Shown: positions 17,389 to 24,767 of the stretch, piece by piece
Layout: each line of letters begins with the position of its first letter
How positions within the stretch are numbered: position 1 is the first letter of the stretch
Assembly: GCA_964344295.1 (NCBI GenBank)
Contig: CAYFMR010000004.1
Location: 1 to 64,000, forward strand
Source: JAAYFJ01 sp964344295
Lineage (GTDB): Bacteria; Bacillota; Clostridia; Tissierellales; Peptoniphilaceae
DNA length: 64,000 nt
Direction: 5' to 3'
Position numbers and translations under genes: made by a program
Notes under the pieces: generated by a model
The model's database searches: none
What the model saw: the letters and a program-made list of their open reading frames with translations, nothing else
Told to the model about the DNA's origin: nothing

Positions 17389-17742
17389 ATGGAACTCATC
17401 CACGATTTTGAAACATTAAAACAGTCCCTCTCCACGGACCTGGTCATCCTCCTGGCCAAGACGGAGACCTGCTCTGTCTGCCATGCCATTTCTCCACGCA
17501 TCGAATCCCTCGCCCATCGCTATGGCGTTCCCGCCTACGCCATTGATACCCTCGCCATGCCCCTGGCCCGCGGGGCCTACCAACTCTTCGCCGCCCCCAT
17601 CGTCTTGATTTTCTACCATGGCAAAGAGATGGCCCGCCAAGGTCCCTTTGTGGACTTTGCCGCCTTAGAGCGAGTGCTGCAAGACATCCAAGCCCTAGAC
17701 GACAGAGCAGACGACAACCACCCCCATATCAGTTGGCCCTAG
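17389..17742 (+). CDS. Thioredoxin-family protein with CSVC active site
   Basis: 117-aa thioredoxin-fold protein with redox pair Cys28/Cys31 (TCSVCH) and the cis-Pro segment AAPIVLIF. Start is the ATG with AGAAAGGA upstream; an upstream ATG eight codons earlier lacks an RBS. Divergent from the ArsR/persulfide reductase operon, so likely under the same control and a candidate electron donor or target reductase for that pathway. CSVC is not the classical CGPC, so a specialised role is likely. Confidence 0.88.
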   Translation: MELIHDFETLKQSLSTDLVILLAKTETCSVCHAISPRIESLAHRYGVPAYAIDTLAMPLARGAYQLFAAPIVLIFYHGKEMARQGPFVDFAALERVLQDIQALDDRADDNHPHISWP

Positions 17743-17937
17743 GACGTGCCCCGGCAAATGATTTGTCACATCCAGCTGCAAAGGGACAAGGCGACTGAGA
17801 CGGCAGCGGGTTTGACCGTTGCCTCAGGATCCTCGAACACGCCCGGATTCGATTTCTATCGGCACCATGTCCCGGTTGGCATTGTCACCCCTACCATCCA
17901 CCGTGGATGCAACAGTTGTTTCACAGCAATATCGCGC

Positions 17938-17974
17938 AAAAAAACTGCACCTCCTGAGAGATGCAGTTTTTTAT
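17938..17974. terminator. Bidirectional terminator
   Basis: 10-bp stem AAAAACTGCA (17940-17949) / TGCAGTTTTT (17962-17971), ending the stalk-domain gene at 17993. The 17743-17937 stretch shows nothing else recognisable. Confidence 0.8.
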
Positions 17975-17992
17975 TGGCGTAGGATCAGTGCA

Positions 17993-19873
17993 TTAGGGAG
18001 CCACGTTGTACTTGATGGTGACCACTTTGGCTTCTTGGTCCCACAGGAGGTCGACGCCGTCCCGCAGTCCCAAGGCTCTGGCTACGTTCCCCAGAGAAAG
18101 CATGGTGCGGTCACTGTGGATCATGGACGGCACGTCACTTTCGTGATACTGGCCATTCACGCGGATGATGTTAGTGCCCACGGGTATTTCCACGACGGTG
18201 TCGCCATTGGTGAGAATGGCCGTACGCGTCTCATGGTTCCAATCGACGGTAAATCCCAAGGCCTGGGCCACAAAGCGAATGGGGACCATGAGGCGGTCTT
18301 GGTACATAAAAGGCGCCACGTCCATTTGGTCAACGCCGGTTTGATCACCTCGGGTGTAGGTGAGATCGGCTTTGCCCAGTTGGAACCGCACTTCCGTTAC
18401 GGTGGCTGATCGGCTGGTAGCGGTTCGGTCCTGTTTGCTCGAAGCGCCTCCGCCGAGCATCCATCCAAACCAGAAGGTGGAGCCGCCGTCCGGTTTTACC
18501 TCTTGGTCCGTCGATGGCTCAGCCGGTTCGAGCGAGTCAGGCGGATCGGTGGGGGTGGACGGCTCCGGTGGCTGGGGTTTGGCTTGGAAAACCGCTTGCA
18601 CCACAACGTCTTCTGCCGGCATTGTCAAGCTGGTAGAGGACTTCTTCGCATCGGCCAAGACCACCGTATCCGGCGTTACTTCCCAGTGATCAAACACATA
18701 ACCGGCGTTAGGAGTAGCGTGAAGCTCCACCGTGTCTTTCGGTTCCGCACGTAACGGTTTCGCCGTCGCCGTGCCCATGCCAGCATCCCTTGTCGTCACC
18801 GTTACCCCATAAGTCACCGGCCCGATGGACATATAGCGACATTCTCCCATATTGTCCCCTACTCGCCACTCACGGGGCTGGGAGCCGTCCACATAACGAC
18901 TGACCAGGGCTCTATAATCTCCCTGATAATTTTGCATGTCAAGGTCCTTCCCAAACGCTTTTCTCGCACCAACAGCGGTCAATGTACCTCCTTCTAACGT
19001 TACATCATACTTAATTCCAAGGCCCCCGGTTCCTTCGCCCCTGGCTAGTACTGTCCCCTTGCGTAACACCAAGGATCCTAAGATGCCTTGACTGTTGTTT
19101 GTTGCCCGACCGGCAATGCAAGTGACATCGCCGCCTTCTACTGTCAGCTTTCCCTGAAAACCACAACTGGAATAAGCTGCCGAAGTCCCTTTTGTGCCGC
19201 CTTTGGCTATCAGTGATCCTCTCTCCACAATCAAATGAGAAGTGACAATACCTTCACTCTTTAGTGTACCAGCTCCTCCCTCTGCTTCTAAAGTTCCTCC
19301 TCGAATCACCATCTGACCTTGAGCTCCCGTTGATGAATCATCTAAACACCACACACCTGTGCTACCGGTTTTAGACGATCCACCATAGGCGATGACATGA
19401 CCACTTTCCAACGTCAAGTCTCCCGCACGAATGCCCATGCTGCTTCCCTGAAGCGTTGATGAGCTGGTGACCGTCAGCGATCCTTCTCCTGTGATCGTAA
19501 GTTTCTTCGAGCCCAGCATGATACCATAGGTTGGTCGATCAACGGGTTCCTGTGTAGGCTCAATGGCGTTTTGTCCATTCAGCACCATTTGAAGTTCTTG
19601 CGTAGCATAAATACCACAACAAATTACACGACCTCCTCTTTCTATCGGTTGTGCTTCAATGGTGGCATTATTGAGAATCAGTGTCCCGCTCATCGCATTG
19701 TACTTGACTGTGCCATCTCCCAGCACATCACTAGCATTGTCCTGGGTCACCTGGGTGCCTTGGACCCATATTGGATACTCTTTCACTGCCTGGGCTGAAC
19801 GGCCCCATCCCAGGCACAGGACCACGGCTAGTAGCAGTAGCCATCCTTGCCATTTTCTTTTCTGACTTTTCAT
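17993..19873 (-). CDS. Large secreted protein: beta-solenoid-like repeat region, Listeria-Bacteroides repeat, stalk domain
   Basis: 626 aa. Signal peptide (residues 1-29, ending RSAQA). The N-terminal half (about 30-350) is rich in short turns of the form GGTLEAEGG / VEGGDVTCIAG, the look of a right-handed beta-solenoid seen in clostridial surface proteins. Then comes a bacterial repeat domain of the InlB/YSIRK-like type (about 365-450: GYVFDHWEVTPD, MPAEDVVVQAVF), a Pro-rich linker (about 450-475), and a C-terminal stalk domain (about 510-626) with DRLMVPIRFVAQALGFTVDWNHE and DRTMLSLGNVARALG. Likely displayed at the surface; ligand unknown. Modular layout shows no catalytic domain. Confidence 0.83.
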   Translation of the reverse strand: MKSQKRKWQGWLLLLAVVLCLGWGRSAQAVKEYPIWVQGTQVTQDNASDVLGDGTVKYNAMSGTLILNNATIEAQPIERGGRVICCGIYATQELQMVLNGQNAIEPTQEPVDRPTYGIMLGSKKLTITGEGSLTVTSSSTLQGSSMGIRAGDLTLESGHVIAYGGSSKTGSTGVWCLDDSSTGAQGQMVIRGGTLEAEGGAGTLKSEGIVTSHLIVERGSLIAKGGTKGTSAAYSSCGFQGKLTVEGGDVTCIAGRATNNSQGILGSLVLRKGTVLARGEGTGGLGIKYDVTLEGGTLTAVGARKAFGKDLDMQNYQGDYRALVSRYVDGSQPREWRVGDNMGECRYMSIGPVTYGVTVTTRDAGMGTATAKPLRAEPKDTVELHATPNAGYVFDHWEVTPDTVVLADAKKSSTSLTMPAEDVVVQAVFQAKPQPPEPSTPTDPPDSLEPAEPSTDQEVKPDGGSTFWFGWMLGGGASSKQDRTATSRSATVTEVRFQLGKADLTYTRGDQTGVDQMDVAPFMYQDRLMVPIRFVAQALGFTVDWNHETRTAILTNGDTVVEIPVGTNIIRVNGQYHESDVPSMIHSDRTMLSLGNVARALGLRDGVDLLWDQEAKVVTIKYNVAP

Positions 19874-20253
19874 ACGCTTCCTCTTTCTTTACCGTTTTTC
19901 GCATGATCGTTTGCTGCCTTTTGTCACATGACCACTAAGGTCGTTAGGGATCATGGTCCATGGCGTTCGACCATGCCGATGCTCTTCATGGTCTCGTCCA
20001 CCTTCTGCTCATCGGCGACCAGCCCCCTTGCACCTCATCGTCGCCACGCTCCGCGTTTGGCGCCCAAGCACTACTGCAGGGTCCAAGATGTCTCCAGCGC
20101 CCCGTGGAGAGCTGACAACACCTGGAGCTTCCTCACAATCCCTCTTCGTTCCAGTATACCATGGAGCGTTCCCCTTGTCTGCTCTTTGACGGGCAGATGT
20201 TTCGGCATTTTGGCCATCAAAAAACCTGCCTTGTGGCAGGTTCCGGGTGTGAT
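19874..20253. other. Intergenic stretch, 380 bp
   Basis: Holds the upstream region of the large stalk-domain gene and, at the far end, the terminator of the next gene (about 20219-20244). The rest is GC-rich, lacks an RBS-preceded frame, and shows no recognisable feature. Confidence 0.5.
20219..20244 (-). terminator. Terminator with TTTTTTGATGG tail
   Basis: AACCTGCC (20223-20230) / GGCAGGTT (20235-20242); on the minus strand followed by TTTTTTGATGG. Confidence 0.8.
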
Positions 20254-21006
20254 TTAGTATCCCCAATCCATAAGAATGGGTTCGCCATCGCGGACGACGA
20301 AGGTGAAGCTCCAGGTATAGGTCGAGTCAGGGTTCCAAGCACCTTCTGCTCCTTTGGGGGTGTAAAATCGGCTTTGCAGGGCGAGGACTTCATCAGCTTT
20401 AGTGCCGTCGGTGCTACCTTTACCACCTGTTACATAGAGTTGGGCCTCTTTGTGGGAGAGGGCTTCGTTGTAGGCCACTTGTTCACCCATGACGTTCCAT
20501 TGGGAAAATTTTTCCAGCACTTGATCCATGGCTTTGGTAATCACGGCCTCGTCCCAGTCTTTAGCGGAGCCCATGCTGCGTTCGATGGGTTTGGCAGATC
20601 GGTGAATCGAACCGTCTGCTTTTTCCCACATCACGCCGTAGCCAAAGCTTTCCCAGACCAGGCGCAAGGGCACGTAGACTTGTCCGCCCTCGACATAGGG
20701 CGCCACATCCATGGGGATTTGGCGATCACCGTAGGCGGCTTCTTGGGCACCCACAGTCATCACCAGGGTTTCCCCTTGTGGTGAACGGACGTTGGCTTTT
20801 TGGGCCGCGGCGTCCCATTGGGTGGTGAAGTCTCCCAGTTGTTCCATATCTTGGAGGGTGATGCAGGTGCGGTCCTTTTTGGTGAATGTTTCCACTTGCA
20901 CCGGCTCTTTACCTGCCACTAGGATGGCTGTTTGAAAAGCGAAAGCCAGGGCCGGCAGGCTCAGGACTAAGAGCAGAGCACAAGTAAGGGATAAGTATTT
21001 TTTCAA
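20254..21006 (-). CDS. Secreted stalk-domain protein
   Basis: 250 aa, starting at TTG at 21006, seven bases from AAAGGAG; the open frame extends 23 codons further without a better start. Signal peptide (KKYLSLTCALLLVLSLPALAFA), then a divergent first stalk repeat and a recognisable second one, AAYGDRQIPMDVAPYVEGG with VPLRLVWESFGYGV, and a C-terminal region of about 110 residues with no known domain. The last strand SFTFVVRDGEPILMDWGY resembles the end of a DUF4829/NTF2-like fold, but this is only an impression. Fourth stalk-domain protein in 9 kb. Confidence 0.75.
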   Translation of the reverse strand: MKKYLSLTCALLLVLSLPALAFAFQTAILVAGKEPVQVETFTKKDRTCITLQDMEQLGDFTTQWDAAAQKANVRSPQGETLVMTVGAQEAAYGDRQIPMDVAPYVEGGQVYVPLRLVWESFGYGVMWEKADGSIHRSAKPIERSMGSAKDWDEAVITKAMDQVLEKFSQWNVMGEQVAYNEALSHKEAQLYVTGGKGSTDGTKADEVLALQSRFYTPKGAEGAWNPDSTYTWSFTFVVRDGEPILMDWGY

Positions 21007-21126
21007 GGCATTTCTCCTTTGTAGACTTTCATGAACCGTTTTTTTCAGTTTATCACCGCGCACTTTTCTTAGCAAGGTCGCGGTGTCGCATTTTTTGATG
21101 CCTGCCGCGGTTTTTCTCTTTTAGGC

Positions 21127-21155
21127 ATCAAAAAACCCGGCGATTGCCGGGTTTC
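21127..21155 (-). terminator. Terminator of the ferredoxin pair
   Basis: AACCCGGC (21134-21141) / GCCGGGTT (21146-21153), then TTTTTTGATGCC on the minus strand. Confidence 0.85.
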
Positions 21156-21182
21156 TTAAACACATTTTTCTTTTCTGTTCGA

Positions 21183-21350
21183 TTATTCTTGCACGGGAGC
21201 GCCTACGGGGCAAACACCTGCACAAGCACCACAGTCGATGCAAGTATTACCATCGATTACATAGATGTCGCCTTCAGAGATAGCGCCTACAGGACATTCA
21301 GCCATGCATGCACCACAAGCGATACAAGAATCTTTGATTACGTATGCCAT
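21183..21350 (-). CDS. 2[4Fe-4S] ferredoxin, copy 2
   Basis: 55-aa clostridial ferredoxin with two CxxCxxCxxxCP clusters: CIACGACMAECP and CIDCGACAGVCP. It carries electrons between pyruvate:ferredoxin oxidoreductase, hydrogenase and similar enzymes. RBS GGAGG seven bases before the ATG. Protein sequence is identical to the upstream copy and the DNA differs by only a few silent changes, mostly at the 3' end. Co-transcribed with copy 1 (42 bp apart). Too short to stand out as an open frame, but unambiguous. Confidence 0.97.
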   Translation of the reverse strand: MAYVIKDSCIACGACMAECPVGAISEGDIYVIDGNTCIDCGACAGVCPVGAPVQE

Positions 21351-21392
21351 TAATTTTTCCTCCTTAAGTTTATTCTAAAGCTTGATTAGTAA

Positions 21393-21560
21393 CTATTCTT
21401 GAACAGGAGCGCCTACAGGACAAACACCTGCACAAGCACCACAGTCGATGCAAGTATTACCATCGATTACATAGATGTCGCCTTCAGAGATAGCGCCTAC
21501 AGGACATTCAGCCATGCATGCACCACAAGCGATACAAGAATCTTTGATTACATATGCCAT
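21393..21560 (-). CDS. 2[4Fe-4S] ferredoxin, copy 1
   Basis: 55-aa ferredoxin with the same eight cluster cysteines as copy 2 and, by my translation, the identical protein sequence. Over about 140 bp the two genes differ at a single base, the third position of codon 4. Ends with TAG whereas copy 2 ends with TAA. RBS AGGAGG nine bases before the ATG, and a near-consensus promoter directly upstream, fitting a highly expressed electron carrier. Confidence 0.97.
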   Translation of the reverse strand: MAYVIKDSCIACGACMAECPVGAISEGDIYVIDGNTCIDCGACAGVCPVGAPVQE

Positions 21561-21594
21561 ACTTCGCACCTCCTCTTATGTTTAATTCACGTTT

Positions 21595-21623
21595 ATTATA
21601 ACACGGGTCTTGTTGTTTTTCAA
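21595..21623 (-). promoter_or_regulatory. Strong promoter of the ferredoxin genes
   Basis: On the minus strand TTGAAA (21618-21623), a 17-bp spacer and a perfect TATAAT (21595-21600). Confidence 0.8.
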
Positions 21624-21703
21624 ATTTATACGATTTTTTCATTTTTTCTGTTTTTTGATCGTTTATGGCTATTTTATGCGCCTTATAGCGATTGGTTTGC
21701 CCC

Positions 21704-21738
21704 ATCAAAAAGCGCCTGCTAAAAGATTTGCAGGCGCT
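21704..21738 (-). terminator. Terminator of the tmk-holB-yaaT operon
   Basis: 9-bp stem AGCGCCTGC (21711-21719) / GCAGGCGCT (21730-21738), then TTTTTGATGGG on the minus strand. Confidence 0.85.
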
Positions 21739-21754
21739 AACCATTGGTTTTACG

Positions 21755-22594
21755 TCATTCTTTGCGAGAGCGTTCGCGGCGTCCGGTCTTTTGGATCTCG
21801 TCAATATGAAATTCTTCCAAGAAGATATCGTCGTTTTTCTCGTCTTTGAGACAAACGGTGACACATTCTTTAATGATTTGCTGGTTGGTGACGGTGCCTT
21901 CTCCTTTGGGAGTCATGACGATTTCACCCACGTCGGGAAGTACGTCCATCATGTCCAGGTAGTTTTCGTGTTCATAGGCTAAGCAACACATCAGCCGTCC
22001 ACAGAGTCCGGAGATTTTGTTAGGGTTTAAGGAGAGGTTTTGTTCCTTGGCCATGCGGATGTGGACAGGGAGAAATTCGGTCAGGTGGTTGGCACAGCAC
22101 AGGGGACGGCCGCAGCTGGCTAAGCCTCCCATGACTTTGGCTTCATCGCGGACACCGACTTGGCGGAGTTCAATGCGAGTGCGATAGACCGCCGCCATCT
22201 CACGGACGAGTTGACGAAAGTCCACCCGGCCATCAGCTGTGAAGTACAGGACAAGTTTTTTACGGTCTAAGGTAAACTCCGCGTCGATAAAGTGCATCTT
22301 TAAGTCTAGGTCGTCGGCTTTGTTGGCGCAGATGGTCATGGCTTCTTGGGCGTCTACTTGGTTCACTTCGTAGTGTAAGAGATCGGCCTCGTTGGCGTGG
22401 CGAATCACTTCTTTTAGGGGAGTGACTAGGTCGCTTTCCGGGATCTCTTTGGCGGTTTCCGCCACAAAGCCCAACTCCATGCCCCGTGCCGTATCCACGA
22501 TGACTTGGTCGTTTTCTTCTAAATGCAGATTAGCGGGGTCAAAGTAGTAGATTTTTCCATTGGGTTTAAATCGTATTCCCACGACTGTTTTCAT
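21755..22594 (-). CDS. yaaT: PSP1 domain protein, YaaT/RicT family
   Basis: 279-aa PSP1 protein. In Bacillus, YaaT (RicT) joins YlbF and YmcA in a [4Fe-4S]-binding complex that directs RNase Y processing of polycistronic mRNA. Cysteines here are in keeping with that: GGLASCGRPLCCANHL and GLCGRLMCCLAYEHENY, the family signature (about residues 160-205). Start is ATG at 22594 with GGAGGT upstream, overlapping the holB stop by 4 bp. It is the last gene of the operon. The family C-terminal DEKNDDIFLEEFHIDE tail is present. Confidence 0.93.
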   Translation of the reverse strand: MKTVVGIRFKPNGKIYYFDPANLHLEENDQVIVDTARGMELGFVAETAKEIPESDLVTPLKEVIRHANEADLLHYEVNQVDAQEAMTICANKADDLDLKMHFIDAEFTLDRKKLVLYFTADGRVDFRQLVREMAAVYRTRIELRQVGVRDEAKVMGGLASCGRPLCCANHLTEFLPVHIRMAKEQNLSLNPNKISGLCGRLMCCLAYEHENYLDMMDVLPDVGEIVMTPKGEGTVTNQQIIKECVTVCLKDEKNDDIFLEEFHIDEIQKTGRRERSRKE

Positions 22595-23520
22595 GAAAAT
22601 ACCTCCTCTATCAATAAACACAAGTTTTCCCACACCAAGTCCCGGTTTACGTTGGCATCCAGGGCTTTTTGAGCCTTGTCCACAGCTTCCAGGATCTGTT
22701 GCAGGTGGCTTGTCGTATGTGTCTTCATTTGTCTTTGCATCTCTCGATGGTAAGCGGGGTAGTGGATGGGCACCAGTCCCATTTCCACGGCCAGCAGATC
22801 GGCCAGGTAGCGGCCTACGGCTTCCAAGGCCTCTCCGGCATCGTCTTCTGCCAAGGTTTTGGCCATCGCATAGGTTTTCGCCCGCGGGTTGGGTACGTTG
22901 GCTAGCCAAGTAATCACTGCCGGGGGCGCCGGTATCACGCCTGATTCCCAGTCGGCCAAGACCGGTCCCACAGCACCGCGGTGGAGGGCCACCAGCCTTT
23001 GGAGACGATCGTCCGGGCTCATCCCAGGAATCACCCGATAGTCCTCTGGGGTTGGGGCATCGAATTTGATTTCTTGGGCACGACTACGCACGGTGGGCAA
23101 GATTTTTTCCACATCATGAGTGACGAGGATGACCAGTTGTCTCACTTGGGGCTCCTCCAACGTTTTGAGCAAGGTGTTTTGAGCCGAGACAGTGGCACGG
23201 TGAAAGTCATCTAGAATCACTGCCCTACCTCTGCCACCAAAGGGTTTTTTCTGGAGGTTAGCAATGATACCGTCAACTTGTCCTCGTTTAAAAGTGGTGC
23301 CGTCCGGTCCTTCCCAAGTGATATCGGCGTCATCGTAGTCTCGAAGTTCCACCGTGTTGGACATTTTTTCCGGATGAAGCCAATGGTAGGCAAGCCAAAG
23401 AGCCACGTGCTTTTTGCCGATGCCCGGTGGCCCGGTAAACAGATAGCAGTGGCTCAGGTGATCTTTCGCCAGGGAGCGCTTTAGGCTTTGCACCTGGCGT
23501 TCATGGCCCACAAGTTGCAT
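22591..23520 (-). CDS. holB: DNA polymerase III delta' subunit
   Basis: 309-aa clamp-loader subunit with a P-loop GPPGIGKKHV (about residues 31-40), the AVILDDFHRATVSAQNTLLKTLEEP box and the sensor-1-like LVTHDVEKILPTVRSRAQ. The zinc-binding Cys cluster found in many delta' and tau subunits is missing, as is common for short Bacillota HolB. It sits in the usual place, between the darA genes and yaaT. Start overlaps the second darA stop (TAATG). Confidence 0.9.
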   Translation of the reverse strand: MQLVGHERQVQSLKRSLAKDHLSHCYLFTGPPGIGKKHVALWLAYHWLHPEKMSNTVELRDYDDADITWEGPDGTTFKRGQVDGIIANLQKKPFGGRGRAVILDDFHRATVSAQNTLLKTLEEPQVRQLVILVTHDVEKILPTVRSRAQEIKFDAPTPEDYRVIPGMSPDDRLQRLVALHRGAVGPVLADWESGVIPAPPAVITWLANVPNPRAKTYAMAKTLAEDDAGEALEAVGRYLADLLAVEMGLVPIHYPAYHREMQRQMKTHTTSHLQQILEAVDKAQKALDANVNRDLVWENLCLLIEEVFS

Positions 23521-23792
23521 TAATAACGTACGTATTCGTCCACATCCAGGACAAATAAGTTCACGGCAAAGACATTATCATCTCCGGTAGCCGCGCCTTG
23601 GGTCACCGTTTTGATGGTGTCCAATACAGGTTCTAGCTGCTCTTCGTCGACGCCGATGAGTAAGGTGGTATTGCCCGTCTTAAAGAAGCCGCCTGTGGAG
23701 GCTAGGCGAGTGATGCGCACCTCTTGTTTTAATAATTCTTTGGCCAAGTCGTTGACAAAGGGATCTTGGACAATGGCAAGTATCATCTTCAT
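23520..23792 (-). CDS. Short DarA/PstA-like (P-II-like) protein, divergent c-di-AMP receptor paralogue
   Basis: 90 aa, about 20 residues shorter than ordinary DarA. The first half keeps the family features (ILAIVQDPFVN, RLASTGGFFKTGNTTLL), but the second half lacks the long loop and the YPV-GGATVFVL strand that helps hold cyclic di-AMP; instead it reads NVFAVNLFVLDVDEYV. It may bind no ligand or a different one, or may pair with the full-length domain fused to Tmk. Lies 15 bp downstream of that fusion and overlaps holB by one base. RBS AAAGGAG upstream of ATG. Confidence 0.88.
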   Translation of the reverse strand: MKMILAIVQDPFVNDLAKELLKQEVRITRLASTGGFFKTGNTTLLIGVDEEQLEPVLDTIKTVTQGAATGDDNVFAVNLFVLDVDEYVRY

Positions 23793-23807
23793 AGAAATGG
23801 TCTCCTT

Positions 23808-24767
23808 TTAGAATTGCTTGAAATCAGCAATGTTTAACACAAATACGGTGGCACCGCCGATGCGTACGTCCACTGGGTAGGGCATAAACACGTCTCCTGG
23901 GACTGGTCCAGATAGCATGGTGGTACGCACCTCTCGTATCTTGCAATTGTTTTCGATAATGGAGAGGACAGCAGGCACGTCATCTTCGTGCACCCCGGAT
24001 AAGAGGGTGGTATTGCCCGCTTTTAAAAAGCCTCCCGTGGTCGCCAACCTGGTCACACGATATCCCGCTTGGATGAGATCATCTAACAGCAAGGGGACAT
24101 CTTGATCTTGGACGATGGCCACAATCAGTTTTGTCGGGTCTTTCATAGTTACTCCTAACATAGGTTCAATAGCGCGGATGGCGCGGGCCAAAACTTCTTC
24201 TTTAGGTGCCATACCATCCAAGGGCAGGATGCGCTGCTGCGGAAAGGCTAGGACACCTTTTTCGTAGGCCTCTGCCACTCGTTTGTGAAACTCGTTGCCG
24301 GCGGCTTCCATGCGATCCAGTTCCCGCTTTTTGGCTTGCCGGGCCAAGCCCTCTTCAGGGTTGATGCCCAAAAGCAAGGTAAGGTTCGGGCACAGGTCGT
24401 CGGTGGCCCAGGTATTGAGTCGGTAGATCGCCTCTTCTCCCAAGCCCCGGCCGGCACCTTGGTAGGCCACTGAGGAGAGGACATAGCGATCGCAAATCAC
24501 GAGCTTGCCCTCAGCCAACGCCGGACGAATCTTTTCTTCTACCAACTGGGCCCTGGCTGCTGCAAAGAGAAGGGCTTCCGTCTTGGGCGCCACATGTTCC
24601 AAGGACAAAAGTTTGTCCCGCAGTGCTTCTCCTAAAGGTGTGGATCCCGGCTCCCGTACTTGGATATAGGGGACTTCCCTTTGCTCTAAATAGTCGGTGA
24701 GGCCGCGGATCAGCGTGCTTTTGCCGCTGCCATCCGGACCGTCGATGACGATTAATTTGCCTTTCAT
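23808..24767 (-). CDS. tmk: Thymidylate kinase fused to a DarA cyclic-di-AMP receptor domain
   Basis: 319-aa single open frame. Residues 1 to about 205 are a complete thymidylate kinase (P-loop GPDGSGKST, the CDRYVLSSVAYQG motif, the LDRMEAAG lid). Residues about 208-319 are a full DarA/PstA P-II-like domain, strongly like the Bacillus c-di-AMP receptor (KLIVAIVQDQD, RLATTGGFLKAGNTTLLSGV, YPVDVRIGGATVFVL). In Bacillota the two are normally separate adjacent genes. An ATG at 24146 lies exactly at the DarA start, preceded by TTAGGAG with a 5-base spacing, so a free 112-aa DarA could also be made. dTMP kinase activity supplies dTDP for DNA synthesis. Overlaps the upstream decarboxylase stop by 4 bp (ATGA). 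Confidence 0.93.
   Translation of the reverse strand: MKGKLIVIDGPDGSGKSTLIRGLTDYLEQREVPYIQVREPGSTPLGEALRDKLLSLEHVAPKTEALLFAAARAQLVEEKIRPALAEGKLVICDRYVLSSVAYQGAGRGLGEEAIYRLNTWATDDLCPNLTLLLGINPEEGLARQAKKRELDRMEAAGNEFHKRVAEAYEKGVLAFPQQRILPLDGMAPKEEVLARAIRAIEPMLGVTMKDPTKLIVAIVQDQDVPLLLDDLIQAGYRVTRLATTGGFLKAGNTTLLSGVHEDDVPAVLSIIENNCKIREVRTTMLSGPVPGDVFMPYPVDVRIGGATVFVLNIADFKQF
24144..24157 (-). promoter_or_regulatory. Internal RBS and start codon for the DarA domain
   Basis: TTAGGAGTAACTATG on the minus strand inside the fused tmk frame. The spacing and strength match other genes in the window, and it is at the domain boundary. Suggests dual translation products or a recent gene fusion. Confidence 0.6.
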
